Source of the DNA: Deltaproteobacteria bacterium
GTDB lineage: Bacteria; UBA10199; JACPAL01
Direction of reading: 5' to 3'
Assembly: GCA_016180845.1 (NCBI GenBank)
Contig: JACPAK010000007.1
Span: forward strand, 1-64,000
Length of the DNA stretch: 64,000 nucleotides
The notes beneath the pieces are model-generated. The model did no database searches. It was given only the letters and a program-made list of their open reading frames with translations, and was not told the DNA's origin. The number at the start of each line of letters is the position of its first letter. The stretch's first letter is position 1. The position numbers and the translations under genes are program-made. Shown in pieces: positions 37,778 to 46,270 of this stretch.

Positions 37778-38533
37778 ATGGACATTCTACAGTCACTCTT
37801 TCGGTGGATTCACGTTGTGGCCGGCATCATCTGGATCGGGCATCTCTATTTCTTTAACTGGGTGAATGGTCCCTTCGCCGCCACCCTCGATGGAGAGACG
37901 AAGAAAAAGGTCGTTCCGGAGCTGATGCCACGTGCCCTCTTCTGGTTCCGATGGGGCGCTGCCTATACATGGGTCACCGGCGTTCTTCTTTTAATGCTTG
38001 TGTTCTATCACGGCGGGACCCTCTTTGACGACCCGTCTCAAGGCTGGGGACTTAGTGCCATTATCATGATCCTCGTCGTCTTCGCCTCCCCTTTTATTTA
38101 CGATGCCTTTGTCAAAACGATCGGAAAGAAGAATCAGAAGGTCGCGACCGTCGTCGGTTTCATTCTGATTTCAGGGATCGTCTGTCTCATGAATGAATGG
38201 GCCGGGTTTGGGTATCGCGGTTATGTCATCCATACCGGCACGATGTTCGGGACGATCATGGCGTTCAACGTCTGGTTCCGGATCTGGCCGGCTCAACAAA
38301 AGATCATTGCTGCGGTAAAAGGTGGACAGGCACCCGATGCTGAGCTTGTTGCGATGGCAGGCCTCCGATCGCGCCAGAATACCTACTTCTCGATCCCGCT
38401 GATCTGGACAATGATCAACGCCCACACCACCTGGGCCTCCGGGAGCAAGATTTTCCTGTTTGCGGTGATCGCCATCGCCTGGTTCGGCACGATGCATCTC
38501 TATAAGAGAGCTGGGAAGGTGAAGGGGTTTTAA
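37778..38533 (+). CDS. PuuD-like membrane protein (urate oxidase N-terminal domain family)
   Basis: A 251-residue protein with about seven hydrophobic segments matching the membrane domain of cytochrome-c-linked urate oxidase (PF06181): FRWIHVVAGIIWIGHLYFFNWVNGPFA at the start holds conserved His residues that could ligate haem, with more His in GYVIHTGTMFG and NAHTTWASG. The C-terminal cytochrome c domain of full PuuD is absent, and no purine genes are nearby, so urate as substrate is doubtful. AAGGAGGGGG lies just before the ATG. A TTGAAT-N16-TAAGAT promoter is plausible about 50-75 bases upstream. Confidence 0.8.
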   Translation: MDILQSLFRWIHVVAGIIWIGHLYFFNWVNGPFAATLDGETKKKVVPELMPRALFWFRWGAAYTWVTGVLLLMLVFYHGGTLFDDPSQGWGLSAIIMILVVFASPFIYDAFVKTIGKKNQKVATVVGFILISGIVCLMNEWAGFGYRGYVIHTGTMFGTIMAFNVWFRIWPAQQKIIAAVKGGQAPDAELVAMAGLRSRQNTYFSIPLIWTMINAHTTWASGSKIFLFAVIAIAWFGTMHLYKRAGKVKGF

Positions 38534-39024
38534 GGCTCCTGATGGACCACCTGGAGATTGACCCCCCTCTGCCACTCTCGAGTCTCTAGATTCAAAAAGT
38601 GCGTGGATAATATAAAAAGATCATTGTTCTCTGAAGCGCTTGCCTGTCTGTAATCAGGCATCTCAAGAGGTTTGAATTTATTTTTCCCTGCTCCCTTTTT
38701 CTGTTCTCTCTTTAATCTCTGCTTATCCCATTCAACAAATTGAAGCCCTTTCGTCGTCATCCTCTGCTTCGCAGTCTCAAAATTACTACTGATCCTGAAA
38801 TAATAGAGTTCAGATCGCTTTGGTTTATCGGCCCTCTCCCTTTTTCCCGCTGATCCCCCCTTCTTTGTCACTGATTTCATCATATCCTCGATCTGCTGAC
38901 TCTTGGTAGCGTCATAGACCGCCCCTGCAGGAAGGTGCTTCCTCCTCAATTCCTCCAAAAAATTCCCATCCGCCGCATGGAGAATGCCTCCAAACAGAAA
39001 AGTGAAGGCGAAGATCAAAACCAC
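38530..39024 (-). CDS. Hypothetical secreted basic protein
   Basis: A 164-residue protein with an N-terminal signal peptide (hydrophobic run, then LFGGILHAADG with a likely cleavage after HAA). The mature part is rich in Lys and Arg, with no Cys and no recognised domain. The start is a GTG at 39024, 19 bases after the stop of the cysteine-rich protein gene, so it is probably the last gene of that operon. Its stop overlaps the PuuD-like gene by 4 bases tail to tail. Function unknown. Confidence 0.7.
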   Translation of the reverse strand: MVLIFAFTFLFGGILHAADGNFLEELRRKHLPAGAVYDATKSQQIEDMMKSVTKKGGSAGKRERADKPKRSELYYFRISSNFETAKQRMTTKGLQFVEWDKQRLKREQKKGAGKNKFKPLEMPDYRQASASENNDLFILSTHFLNLETREWQRGVNLQVVHQEP

Positions 39025-39043
39025 CCTCTTTAATTCGTCTTTT

Positions 39044-41743
39044 TTAAAAATCCCCGTAATAACAGGCTCCTTCTGCTACCGCCCCCGAGTCTGCAACACA
39101 CCAGCAGGCCGGGAGTCCACGATCTGTTGTTGTCCCCAGAACACAGGTATACAAACAATACAATCCATACCCATAAGCATAATCGTCCCCCCACCAGGAG
39201 ACATCTCCACCGGCGAGATAGCCGGTCAATTCTGAGGTCAGCGCCACACCCCATCCGATCCCCGTCGTCCCATTGGCCCAGCATCCGACCCAGTCATTAT
39301 CTCTCGGTCCCCCAGGCTCATAGTTCGCCGAACTGTCATGGCAAACTTGCCCCAAGAAGGGCCAGAGCTCGTCACTCAAGAGATCCAGTGCACCTCTCAC
39401 ACAGGTTGAGGTATCCTCCTCACCAGAACCAGACCCACCTCCTCCTTCGGGACTTTCGGGATAGCGACTGCAAAACGTCTGATCCCGATTCTCCCCACAA
39501 AGAGTTCGACAATAATCCCTGTCTTCAGAGGCACAACGGTCAACACAGAACGGCTGATTGGGATTCTCGACACAAAGCGGCTCACAATAACCACCCGCTC
39601 CCCACCCACGCCCATCGGCACATCGATCATCACACCAGGAGAGGTCTGGATTCTCCCGACAGAGCGAACCACAGAACCCGTAGCTGTTGTGACTTTCACA
39701 GAGGTTATCGCATTCAGAATTATTTCTATCCCCCTCCGGACAAAGATCACCGCACCACTCTAACCCCGGATGATCCTCACACGCATCGAAGCAGTAGGGG
39801 TCTCGATGCTCCCGACACCGCTCAGCACAATGAGGAGGGGGTGAAGCACCACGACAAGGGGCGTTTGTGATCTGTGTGCAGAGGCCATTATCACCGTCAT
39901 AGCCATCCGTAATATTTTCAAGACACCATGTCGTGCAGGTCGCTTGGAGTGCGGCAGAGTGGTCACGACCGGCTGCTAAATCAAGACAGTCAGGTGGGAT
40001 TCCATTCTCCCGTTCACTCGAACCGACAGTATCCGCCCGCTCCGGTTCGTCATATTCATAATCGTCGTCGGGTGGTTCTCGTTCACTGGAAGGGCCATGG
40101 TCAGGCGGCACATCAGGGCTCACATCATGATCATGCTTCAGAGAGGGATGCGCCGCCTGGACAATTGACTCGCACGCCTCCCTCTCCTCTTCTTCTGTCC
40201 CCATGTAGCCAACACATTCCGGCCAGAGGCTGAAGACACCACCGCGGGTTCTGAAGTCATCCTCATAACCCAGCAAGTATAATTGACCCCTCGTTGCATA
40301 TCCTGGAGAAGCTGGAGGACGTAGGGTATATTCCCCAGCCCTCGCCTCATAGTAGTAATAAGCGCCTATCGAACGAATATCATTCTCTGTCCATGCACCT
40401 CTACTAAACCTGTCACCCATCGCTTCGGCCTCTGCGTCAGAATCTGTCACGGCATCAAAAACACGCCTCCACCAGGGGTGCTGTGCAATGGTTTCGGGAT
40501 TCCAAGAGTACTGAAAAAACATGACAGCCCGGCCGAGGTATTGAAAAAGCCGCGGGCTCCCAGATGGATCTGGACCCAGGTGCATACGAGCGGTACTCGC
40601 ACTGCCATTGTAAACCAATTCCGCCGTTGCCTCATAGATCAGGTGCTCGAAATTAAAAACCCTCTGCATCATGATTCTGTCAAAGTCCCACATAAATTTA
40701 TAAAAAATGGATTCGGCGATAAACGCAGTCGATTCATCGTGCCACATCGGTGCCCCATCCTCCGCATCACTTCTAGATCCAGTCCTCCCGGTAAAATAAT
40801 TCACAATATGGACTGCTTCGTGAATGACCGGGGCGGTTGTTAACCCGACATAGCTCGTTGCAGACATTCCCATCTGTCGATAGTCATCGTCTACGACGAT
40901 CGGCCCTAATCTCGAGGTTTCTGCCCCACCACCAATATCACGCCATACCAAACCAAGCGGTACCCCTCGAGCAAGATAATCATAAAAAAGCAGTTCCAGA
41001 TTGTCATGATGACTCGATCTAAATTCTCTCGTTCCTATGAGACTGTGGAGCACAAATCGCGCCGCTTCGAGGGCGATATAGAAATAGACGCGATATTCTG
41101 AGTGAGGAGGGCCAATGAGTCTTTCATCGCCACTATCAATGGCAGCATACATGTTGTTAACGGCACGTTGAACCGAGTATGCCAATGCATTCCTCTCCTC
41201 TAGACTCCAGGGGGTCGAAACGGATTCTGCTGGGGTGGCATGAAGCTCCGAAATGACAAAATTATCCCAGGTCGAGTTGTTGTGACTGTCATCAATTTTA
41301 TTTTTGGTATTAGATGCCTCACTAGGTCCGTCAACACGCCGTAGAATCATTTCGCTCCACCCCTCCCTTGCCAGCTTGGAAAAGGGTTGTCTCACATGAA
41401 TGATCTCAACCCTCTGTTCATTTTCCCCTTCGCCAATCGTACGAATCTCCCCATTGTGACAGACGTCGGTTGCCGACTTCCCCCAAAAGTTCCCCTCACA
41501 GATGGTTCGATGACAGTTGCCAGGAGTGATGATCGGATCGGGATTAGCAGAAAGAACCTCCTCCCCATGACAGTTGGAGGGGCCCAGAGCTTCATCTAGC
41601 GGTTCGTCTAACGGCCGGAACATCCCACCAACAATATCAATAAAATCGGAAAAATCAGGCCAGTCGCGTCCCCCCCAGGCCTGACCCCATGCCTGAAACG
41701 GCAGAAGCAGGAGCGTCATAAACAAAAGAAGGCTCTTCATCAT
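39044..41743 (-). CDS. Secreted zinc-metallopeptidase-like protein with nine Cys repeats
   Basis: An 899-residue secreted protein. Residues 1-20 are a signal peptide (MMKSLLLFMTLLLLPFQAWG). HEAVH at 308-312 is an HExxH zinc site, and MWHDESTAFIAE supplies a third ligand, Glu337, 25 residues later, the gluzincin arrangement. After an acidic linker (about 535-580), residues 639-758 contain nine short units of the form C-x3-C-x(7-11) with an aromatic before the next Cys, for example CGSLCRENPDLSWC. A further Cys-rich globular part ends the protein. I chose the ATG at 41743, which overlaps the previous stop as ATGA and puts the signal peptide at the N-terminus. The family is not recognised; protease activity is inferred from the motif. 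Confidence 0.82.
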   Translation of the reverse strand: MMKSLLLFMTLLLLPFQAWGQAWGGRDWPDFSDFIDIVGGMFRPLDEPLDEALGPSNCHGEEVLSANPDPIITPGNCHRTICEGNFWGKSATDVCHNGEIRTIGEGENEQRVEIIHVRQPFSKLAREGWSEMILRRVDGPSEASNTKNKIDDSHNNSTWDNFVISELHATPAESVSTPWSLEERNALAYSVQRAVNNMYAAIDSGDERLIGPPHSEYRVYFYIALEAARFVLHSLIGTREFRSSHHDNLELLFYDYLARGVPLGLVWRDIGGGAETSRLGPIVVDDDYRQMGMSATSYVGLTTAPVIHEAVHIVNYFTGRTGSRSDAEDGAPMWHDESTAFIAESIFYKFMWDFDRIMMQRVFNFEHLIYEATAELVYNGSASTARMHLGPDPSGSPRLFQYLGRAVMFFQYSWNPETIAQHPWWRRVFDAVTDSDAEAEAMGDRFSRGAWTENDIRSIGAYYYYEARAGEYTLRPPASPGYATRGQLYLLGYEDDFRTRGGVFSLWPECVGYMGTEEEEREACESIVQAAHPSLKHDHDVSPDVPPDHGPSSEREPPDDDYEYDEPERADTVGSSERENGIPPDCLDLAAGRDHSAALQATCTTWCLENITDGYDGDNGLCTQITNAPCRGASPPPHCAERCREHRDPYCFDACEDHPGLEWCGDLCPEGDRNNSECDNLCESHNSYGFCGSLCRENPDLSWCDDRCADGRGWGAGGYCEPLCVENPNQPFCVDRCASEDRDYCRTLCGENRDQTFCSRYPESPEGGGGSGSGEEDTSTCVRGALDLLSDELWPFLGQVCHDSSANYEPGGPRDNDWVGCWANGTTGIGWGVALTSELTGYLAGGDVSWWGDDYAYGYGLYCLYTCVLGTTTDRGLPACWCVADSGAVAEGACYYGDF

Positions 41744-43626
41744 TTTCTCCGTTGGACCCGTTCTCTCATGATCGTGCTTGAGGAGGGATCGCTTAGTCCT
41801 GGCCCACGGGCCGGCGGTATCGGCAGATTGAATGCCCCACAGGTCCCATTCAGACACATCTGATCGGGATATGGCAACTTATGCGCCATGGAGTGGTACA
41901 CCGCTAGCATCCTGGCAAGCTCCACCTTTCTTTGCTTAAGAAGCTCAAAGATATTTCGGGAATTCACAAACAGCGGCCCCAAATAAACATTCCCAAATCC
42001 CTGTGGTGTGTTGGAAAAGAAAACCCTCGTCCCGGAGCTCCCCCCTGTGACTCGTCCTGCCGTTGCTGTCACCTCACTCACAAAGTCCTGTTGCTCGATG
42101 CCGAAGTTGATCGGTGCAAAGTCTAGGTCTTGCAGGATCGAAAGCACAATCGACTGTGCCATCACTGCGAGCTCCTCTTCTAAAAGGGCCTCGTGATCCT
42201 GAGGCCACAAGAGCATTCGATTGTTGTGCAAACGCCTCTGATAAAAGATGTGGACCCACTGATGGGCCATGAGGGCACTGATCACAGGGCTGTGTCCATC
42301 CGAAGGCCTCCAACCCCCTTCGCTTGACTGAAGATACGATTCTGTTGTTGTTCTCCCACTGCTATTCGTTGATGTCCGTGTGACTGGATAAACATCATAC
42401 CCTTGCACCGTTCCCCATCCCCGTTCCCACAATCCACCTCCACGCCATGTGCCATACGAGGCGTAGCAATGCCCGTCCGCCCAATCGCCTGATACATTAT
42501 GATTCGCGCGTGATCCTTTGGCCCTCTTGGCCTGACAATCACCCGCGATTGTAGATCGGATGCAGAGCTTCTTCTCTTCTGCCTTATATTCCATCAACGC
42601 ATCCCGGGGAAGGTTACGACATCGACTGATCTCGATCTTGTCCCTGTTTGCAACCCTATCGGCAATCATTCCGAATCCGGACCGATGCCCCCAGACAGTC
42701 TGGTCCTTCATTTCCTGAAGGATGTTCCAGATCGTCACGACCGTCTCGCGGGCCTCTCTCTGATCCCCAAAATTTCCGTTGGCAATCATTTCACCCAATC
42801 GACCAATCACATTCTCCAAGAGTATCCTGTGATGGGTTAAAAACTCATTATCGACCCTTCCATCCGATCCGGAAGAGAACCGTTCACAAGAGACAGAAGA
42901 GCCCGGGCCATACCCATTGGCACGACATCCCTCCGCACAGACAAAACCCCACCGCTGATGCTGCCGACTGTAAGGGACATCCAGATGATTAACACTCGTA
43001 AGAGCGGCCCCCATCTGATGGGGGTGATCCCGGTCGGTATGAATTGATAGTGCATTCCTTGCCGTCGTGAGTTCACTTGTATTGCTCTCCAGCTGACCAA
43101 AGAGATATCGACCATAAAGAAAACCGTAATCATCATCGATCAAGTTCCTTCGATTCCACTCCAGCGACAAGACCAACACCGGTGATTCTCCAAAATGACT
43201 CCTCCCCAACGGGTGACAGTTCGTGGCGTAAAGTGGGGGCCCCATCAGAAATGATTTATTGTCCGGTACCAATTGCCCACACCCTGTCTCGAGTCGACAT
43301 TGATCAGTCAGACGCACAATCTTGTAATGTCCCCGATTTTCATCACCAAGATTTGGATTCGAACTGGCCGTTCCACCCACGAGACTGTTGTAACTCCTCG
43401 TCTCATCACCGGAACCGCAGAAAAAGGAACCGACCCCAATCCCCAAGCCTCCATTAGGAATCAGCGTATCCCGGCTGATCAGTTCATTCCTGAATTGGGG
43501 GGTTAGAAGACGATTGTAAGGCTCGTCAATTGAGACTATCTCGGAATGAGGCATTCTGGTCCCAAATTCCTCGGCCCATAAGGGACACGCAAGAACAAGG
43601 AGATGAAGAATGAAAATAAATCTCAA
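41740..43626 (-). CDS. Secreted paralogue-like protein with degenerate HQxxH peptidase motif
   Basis: A 628-residue secreted protein with a signal peptide (FILHLLVLACPLWAEE). At residues 455-459 the sequence is HQWVH in MAHQWVHIFYQ, matching the position and surroundings of HEAVHIVNYF in the next gene but with Gln for the catalytic Glu. A downstream EEELAVMAQ (from 483) could supply the third zinc ligand. About fifteen Cys suggest disulfides. It may be an inactive peptidase homologue, or a binding partner of the next gene product, with which it is coupled by ATGA. The start is TTG at 43626, preceded by GAAGG. No known family. Confidence 0.8.
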   Translation of the reverse strand: MRFIFILHLLVLACPLWAEEFGTRMPHSEIVSIDEPYNRLLTPQFRNELISRDTLIPNGGLGIGVGSFFCGSGDETRSYNSLVGGTASSNPNLGDENRGHYKIVRLTDQCRLETGCGQLVPDNKSFLMGPPLYATNCHPLGRSHFGESPVLVLSLEWNRRNLIDDDYGFLYGRYLFGQLESNTSELTTARNALSIHTDRDHPHQMGAALTSVNHLDVPYSRQHQRWGFVCAEGCRANGYGPGSSVSCERFSSGSDGRVDNEFLTHHRILLENVIGRLGEMIANGNFGDQREARETVVTIWNILQEMKDQTVWGHRSGFGMIADRVANRDKIEISRCRNLPRDALMEYKAEEKKLCIRSTIAGDCQAKRAKGSRANHNVSGDWADGHCYASYGTWRGGGLWERGWGTVQGYDVYPVTRTSTNSSGRTTTESYLQSSEGGWRPSDGHSPVISALMAHQWVHIFYQRRLHNNRMLLWPQDHEALLEEELAVMAQSIVLSILQDLDFAPINFGIEQQDFVSEVTATAGRVTGGSSGTRVFFSNTPQGFGNVYLGPLFVNSRNIFELLKQRKVELARMLAVYHSMAHKLPYPDQMCLNGTCGAFNLPIPPARGPGLSDPSSSTIMRERVQRRK

Positions 43627-43750
43627 TTCAATACCTTCAGATCCTCATGATAACACATATAGAGACCATTTCACAATTTTTTAATAAGCTGGATACGATC
43701 CAAGCCCCAGAAAACTTGAGCTGGGAAGGTGAAGGAGTTTTAGAATTTTT

Positions 43751-44287
43751 CTAAAAACCAGTGCCCGTGATACGGATGGGGTCCCGTGCTAGGCGTACAA
43801 GCCCGCGCGCGTCAATTCCAAAACGGTCAAAGAGATACCGGTCAACGCGCTCTGAAGAAAGCTCGGCCTCGTTAAATTCCTGATGGGAAACGAGGACCAG
43901 TCCTAATCGACGACTCAGGATCGCGAAATCGATATCCCCATCATTATCGATATCCCCTGCCCGTACTTCCAGGTCAGGGTTCCCCTGATGAATACTCTCA
44001 TTTAATGTCGGCGTCGTCCGCCATTCCGTCTCAGCCAAAACCAACCGGTCTCTCCAGACACGACAGCTGAAATTTCCAAAAAAGGCGCTGCATTCATACT
44101 TCTTTTCAGTTCGATCAGTTCCTCTTGTCTCCTCAAACGTATATTGGGCTGAGGTGGTCGCCGGAGGCGAATCCTGAGTTTCCAGAAAATCGAATGTCGG
44201 ATGGGGAGGCAAAATCGTAAGTTCTTCAAACCTTGCCAGCTCTTCCGGAGTCGCTGGTCTCCATCCACCAAGTTCTACACCTTCCAT
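43751..44287 (-). CDS. Hypothetical protein with FG-GAP/VCBS-like calcium motif
   Basis: A 178-residue protein without an evident signal peptide. Residues AGDIDNDGDIDFAIL match the Asp-rich calcium loop of FG-GAP/VCBS repeats, present once rather than in a propeller set. Two Cys (YECSAFFGNFSC) could form a disulfide. The ATG has a good GGGAGGT ribosome-binding site, and motif copy 5 lies 24 bases upstream. It precedes the secreted pair but is separated from it by 123 bases. Function unknown. Confidence 0.72.
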   Translation of the reverse strand: MEGVELGGWRPATPEELARFEELTILPPHPTFDFLETQDSPPATTSAQYTFEETRGTDRTEKKYECSAFFGNFSCRVWRDRLVLAETEWRTTPTLNESIHQGNPDLEVRAGDIDNDGDIDFAILSRRLGLVLVSHQEFNEAELSSERVDRYLFDRFGIDARGLVRLARDPIRITGTGF

Positions 44288-44310
44288 AGTGACCTCCCTT
44301 TTGCAGTATT

Positions 44311-44337
44311 CTTCGACAGGGGCAACATCAAAGTTGT
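44311..44337 (-). promoter_or_regulatory. Shared promoter-like motif, copy 5 (gene at 44287)
   Basis: On the minus strand ACAACTTT (44337-44330), 11 bases, then TGTCGAAG (44318-44311). The upstream box is identical to copy 2 and the spacing is the same, but the downstream box is the most divergent of the five, keeping only the CGA core. Confidence 0.5.
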
Positions 44338-44349
44338 GCCAATTTTCGG

Positions 44350-44380
44350 AAAAACTGTTCTCTCGGGAGAACAGTTTTTT
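44350..44380. terminator. Perfect hairpin with U-run directly before the acyltransferase start
   Basis: Thirteen paired bases (AAAAACTGTTCTC at 44350-44362 with GAGAACAGTTTTT at 44367-44379) around a TCGG loop, ending in six T. It has the form of a bidirectional intrinsic terminator, yet it lies between two divergent genes where no upstream transcript needs stopping. It ends 2 bases before the ATG at 44383, so it may act as an attenuator in the leader. Confidence 0.75.
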
Positions 44381-44382
44381 AG

Positions 44383-46263
44383 ATGAATCTCTCTTGTCTT
44401 CTTTCAGAGATGACGTTAATTTCCCTGCCTATGTCCTCATGGCTTATCGTCTTGATTTATATTGTCCCCATCTTGGGGACCATCGCCCAAATTTGCCGTC
44501 GGGTGGAACAGATTTGGAACATTGGAAAAAGTATCCGTTCCTTCCTTCCGGATGATCGAGTTTTTAGAAAACTTAAGGAATGGGAGAAGCGATTTCTCAG
44601 CTGGAAGTTTGAACATCCCCTCTCTCAATATACAAACCTTCTCACAATAAATCTATGGGCCGGCAAGATTGAATATGCAATCGGACATCTGCGAGACTAC
44701 ACGATCGGCCTCTGGATGATGGGGGCATTTGTCTATGATCTGACGGTTATGGTTTTAGGGGACCCCTCGATTCGAACAGGCCGATTCCCGACCCTCTTCT
44801 ATCATGGCTTCTTCGCCCTACTAACCCTCTGGACCTACCGACGCCATGTCGGGATCGGGCTCAAAGTTTCTGAATTTTTGAGGGTCAATCCTCAGGTCCA
44901 TCCCCAGGAACTTTTTGATCATTATTATCGAAGACTCGGTCCCCTTGCCGTCCCGATACCGTCGCAAGCCACAAGAACAGTGCAACCGACCCACGTCTCT
45001 TACCGAACTGGGAAGAAACCTCAAAAACGCCTTTGGCCTATCCTTCATGGGGCGTACGACACTGCGATCTTTGCACGGAGTGTTTATCGTGCCTTGGAAA
45101 CATTAGGCCCTCACTATGGTCGAGAGATTTTTGATGTGATGGCCTCTTTTTGGGGATCACGAGTCCTTCAGCTCTTTCAATGCGAGCTCCATGTCGAAGG
45201 AGCTGAGAGATTTCATTCACTCGATGGAAAAATTATCTTGATCTTCAACCACAAATCACTGCTCGACTTTGTCTTCAACTTTTTTGCCCTCAGCAACACG
45301 CATCTCGCCAAGGGACGCCCACTCCGGCCTCGCTTCCTCGCAGCGAAGGATCATTTTATTGATAACAAACTGATCCATAGCGGACTTGGAGTCGGCAGGA
45401 CAATTCAAGAGGTCGGAATGGTTTTCGTCGATCGAAAAGGTCAAGGTCGGAATGCAATCGATGAGGCGGTCAACACGCTTTTGAAGAACGAGATCGACTT
45501 GGCGATGTACCCTCAAGGGACACGTGCCTTGGCGAATTCCGGACCGAAGGGGGAAAGACTTGATGCCGGTTATTATACGACCGGGACCGCAAACTCCCTG
45601 AAAAGGGAGTTGGGGCATCTGAAAAAGGGGTGTGCCTATCTCGCCCTGGACAGTGCCATTGCCCTCTCCAAGAGAGAACCAGAAGCAATTCAACCGATCC
45701 ATTTGGTCTTTATCGCGATTGACGGGGTCGCCACTGTCTTCCCCAAGGGAACCCTGCAAATCCAGACCGGTGAGCGGATTAGTTACAGAGTGGGTGACAT
45801 CTTCACCCTCGATCCCCTTGAGGTGAAAGAGATGAAAAAGCCAACGACAAAAGAGCCGCTCGATGAATCGGAAAATCGATATGAAAGAAAGATTGACGAG
45901 ATACAGGAGGCGATTGATCGCAGTCTAACCAAGGCATTGAGGCTTCACGAGAATCTCCTGAAACGTTTTCAGGAGGAGATGCGACGTTCGGATTTCGTCC
46001 CAAAATTCAATCAGTTTAAGTTGACCCACCAACTCTCTTCCAATTTAAAAAATGGGGAACGCCTCCCGTTCGTCATTCTCGATCGCATCCTCGCCCTCCC
46101 CCCAGATAAACAACAGGACTTTCTAAAAAGATTCTCTGAAGGGGTTCTTTCCGGAGGTGATCTGAGACCGCTCCGGGATGAGATCACCGACCTGCTCTTT
46201 CGGCATCGAGGGAAGGAACTGAAAACGATTGTTCAGCAGGAACAAGCGAAGAAAATCGCTTAA
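44383..46263 (+). CDS. Glycerolipid acyltransferase (PlsC-like) with N-terminal membrane region
   Basis: A protein of up to 626 residues. Residues 10-28 are a hydrophobic anchor and about 100-150 hold two more membrane segments. The acyltransferase domain spans roughly 265-475: NHKSLLDFVF (HxxxxD motif) and YPQGTRA (the FPEGTR equivalent, which binds the phosphate of the acceptor). A coiled, charged C-terminus follows. It probably acylates lysophosphatidate or a related lipid at the inner membrane. The start is uncertain: the ATG at 44383 abuts the hairpin and lacks a ribosome-binding site, and ATGs at 44410 and 44428 are alternatives. Confidence 0.85.
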   Translation: MNLSCLLSEMTLISLPMSSWLIVLIYIVPILGTIAQICRRVEQIWNIGKSIRSFLPDDRVFRKLKEWEKRFLSWKFEHPLSQYTNLLTINLWAGKIEYAIGHLRDYTIGLWMMGAFVYDLTVMVLGDPSIRTGRFPTLFYHGFFALLTLWTYRRHVGIGLKVSEFLRVNPQVHPQELFDHYYRRLGPLAVPIPSQATRTVQPTHVSYRTGKKPQKRLWPILHGAYDTAIFARSVYRALETLGPHYGREIFDVMASFWGSRVLQLFQCELHVEGAERFHSLDGKIILIFNHKSLLDFVFNFFALSNTHLAKGRPLRPRFLAAKDHFIDNKLIHSGLGVGRTIQEVGMVFVDRKGQGRNAIDEAVNTLLKNEIDLAMYPQGTRALANSGPKGERLDAGYYTTGTANSLKRELGHLKKGCAYLALDSAIALSKREPEAIQPIHLVFIAIDGVATVFPKGTLQIQTGERISYRVGDIFTLDPLEVKEMKKPTTKEPLDESENRYERKIDEIQEAIDRSLTKALRLHENLLKRFQEEMRRSDFVPKFNQFKLTHQLSSNLKNGERLPFVILDRILALPPDKQQDFLKRFSEGVLSGGDLRPLRDEITDLLFRHRGKELKTIVQQEQAKKIA

Positions 46264-46270
46264 GGGAATT

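Noticed and set aside
39127-39870. 247-codon plus-strand frame opposite the Cys-rich repeats
   Set aside because: Very rich in His, Pro and Arg, as expected from the complement of Asp/Gly/Cys-rich codons; the minus-strand protein has a signal peptide and repeats.
43690-43720. Sixth copy of the shared motif before the gene at 43626 (TCAAGTTT ... GATCGTAT)
   Set aside because: The CGA core is not present and the alignment needs a different spacer, so it is no better than chance.
44325-44345. Sigma-54 site (TTGGCAC) before the gene at 44287
   Set aside because: The -24 to -12 spacing is one base short and the -12 GC is absent; the overlapping shared motif explains the region better.
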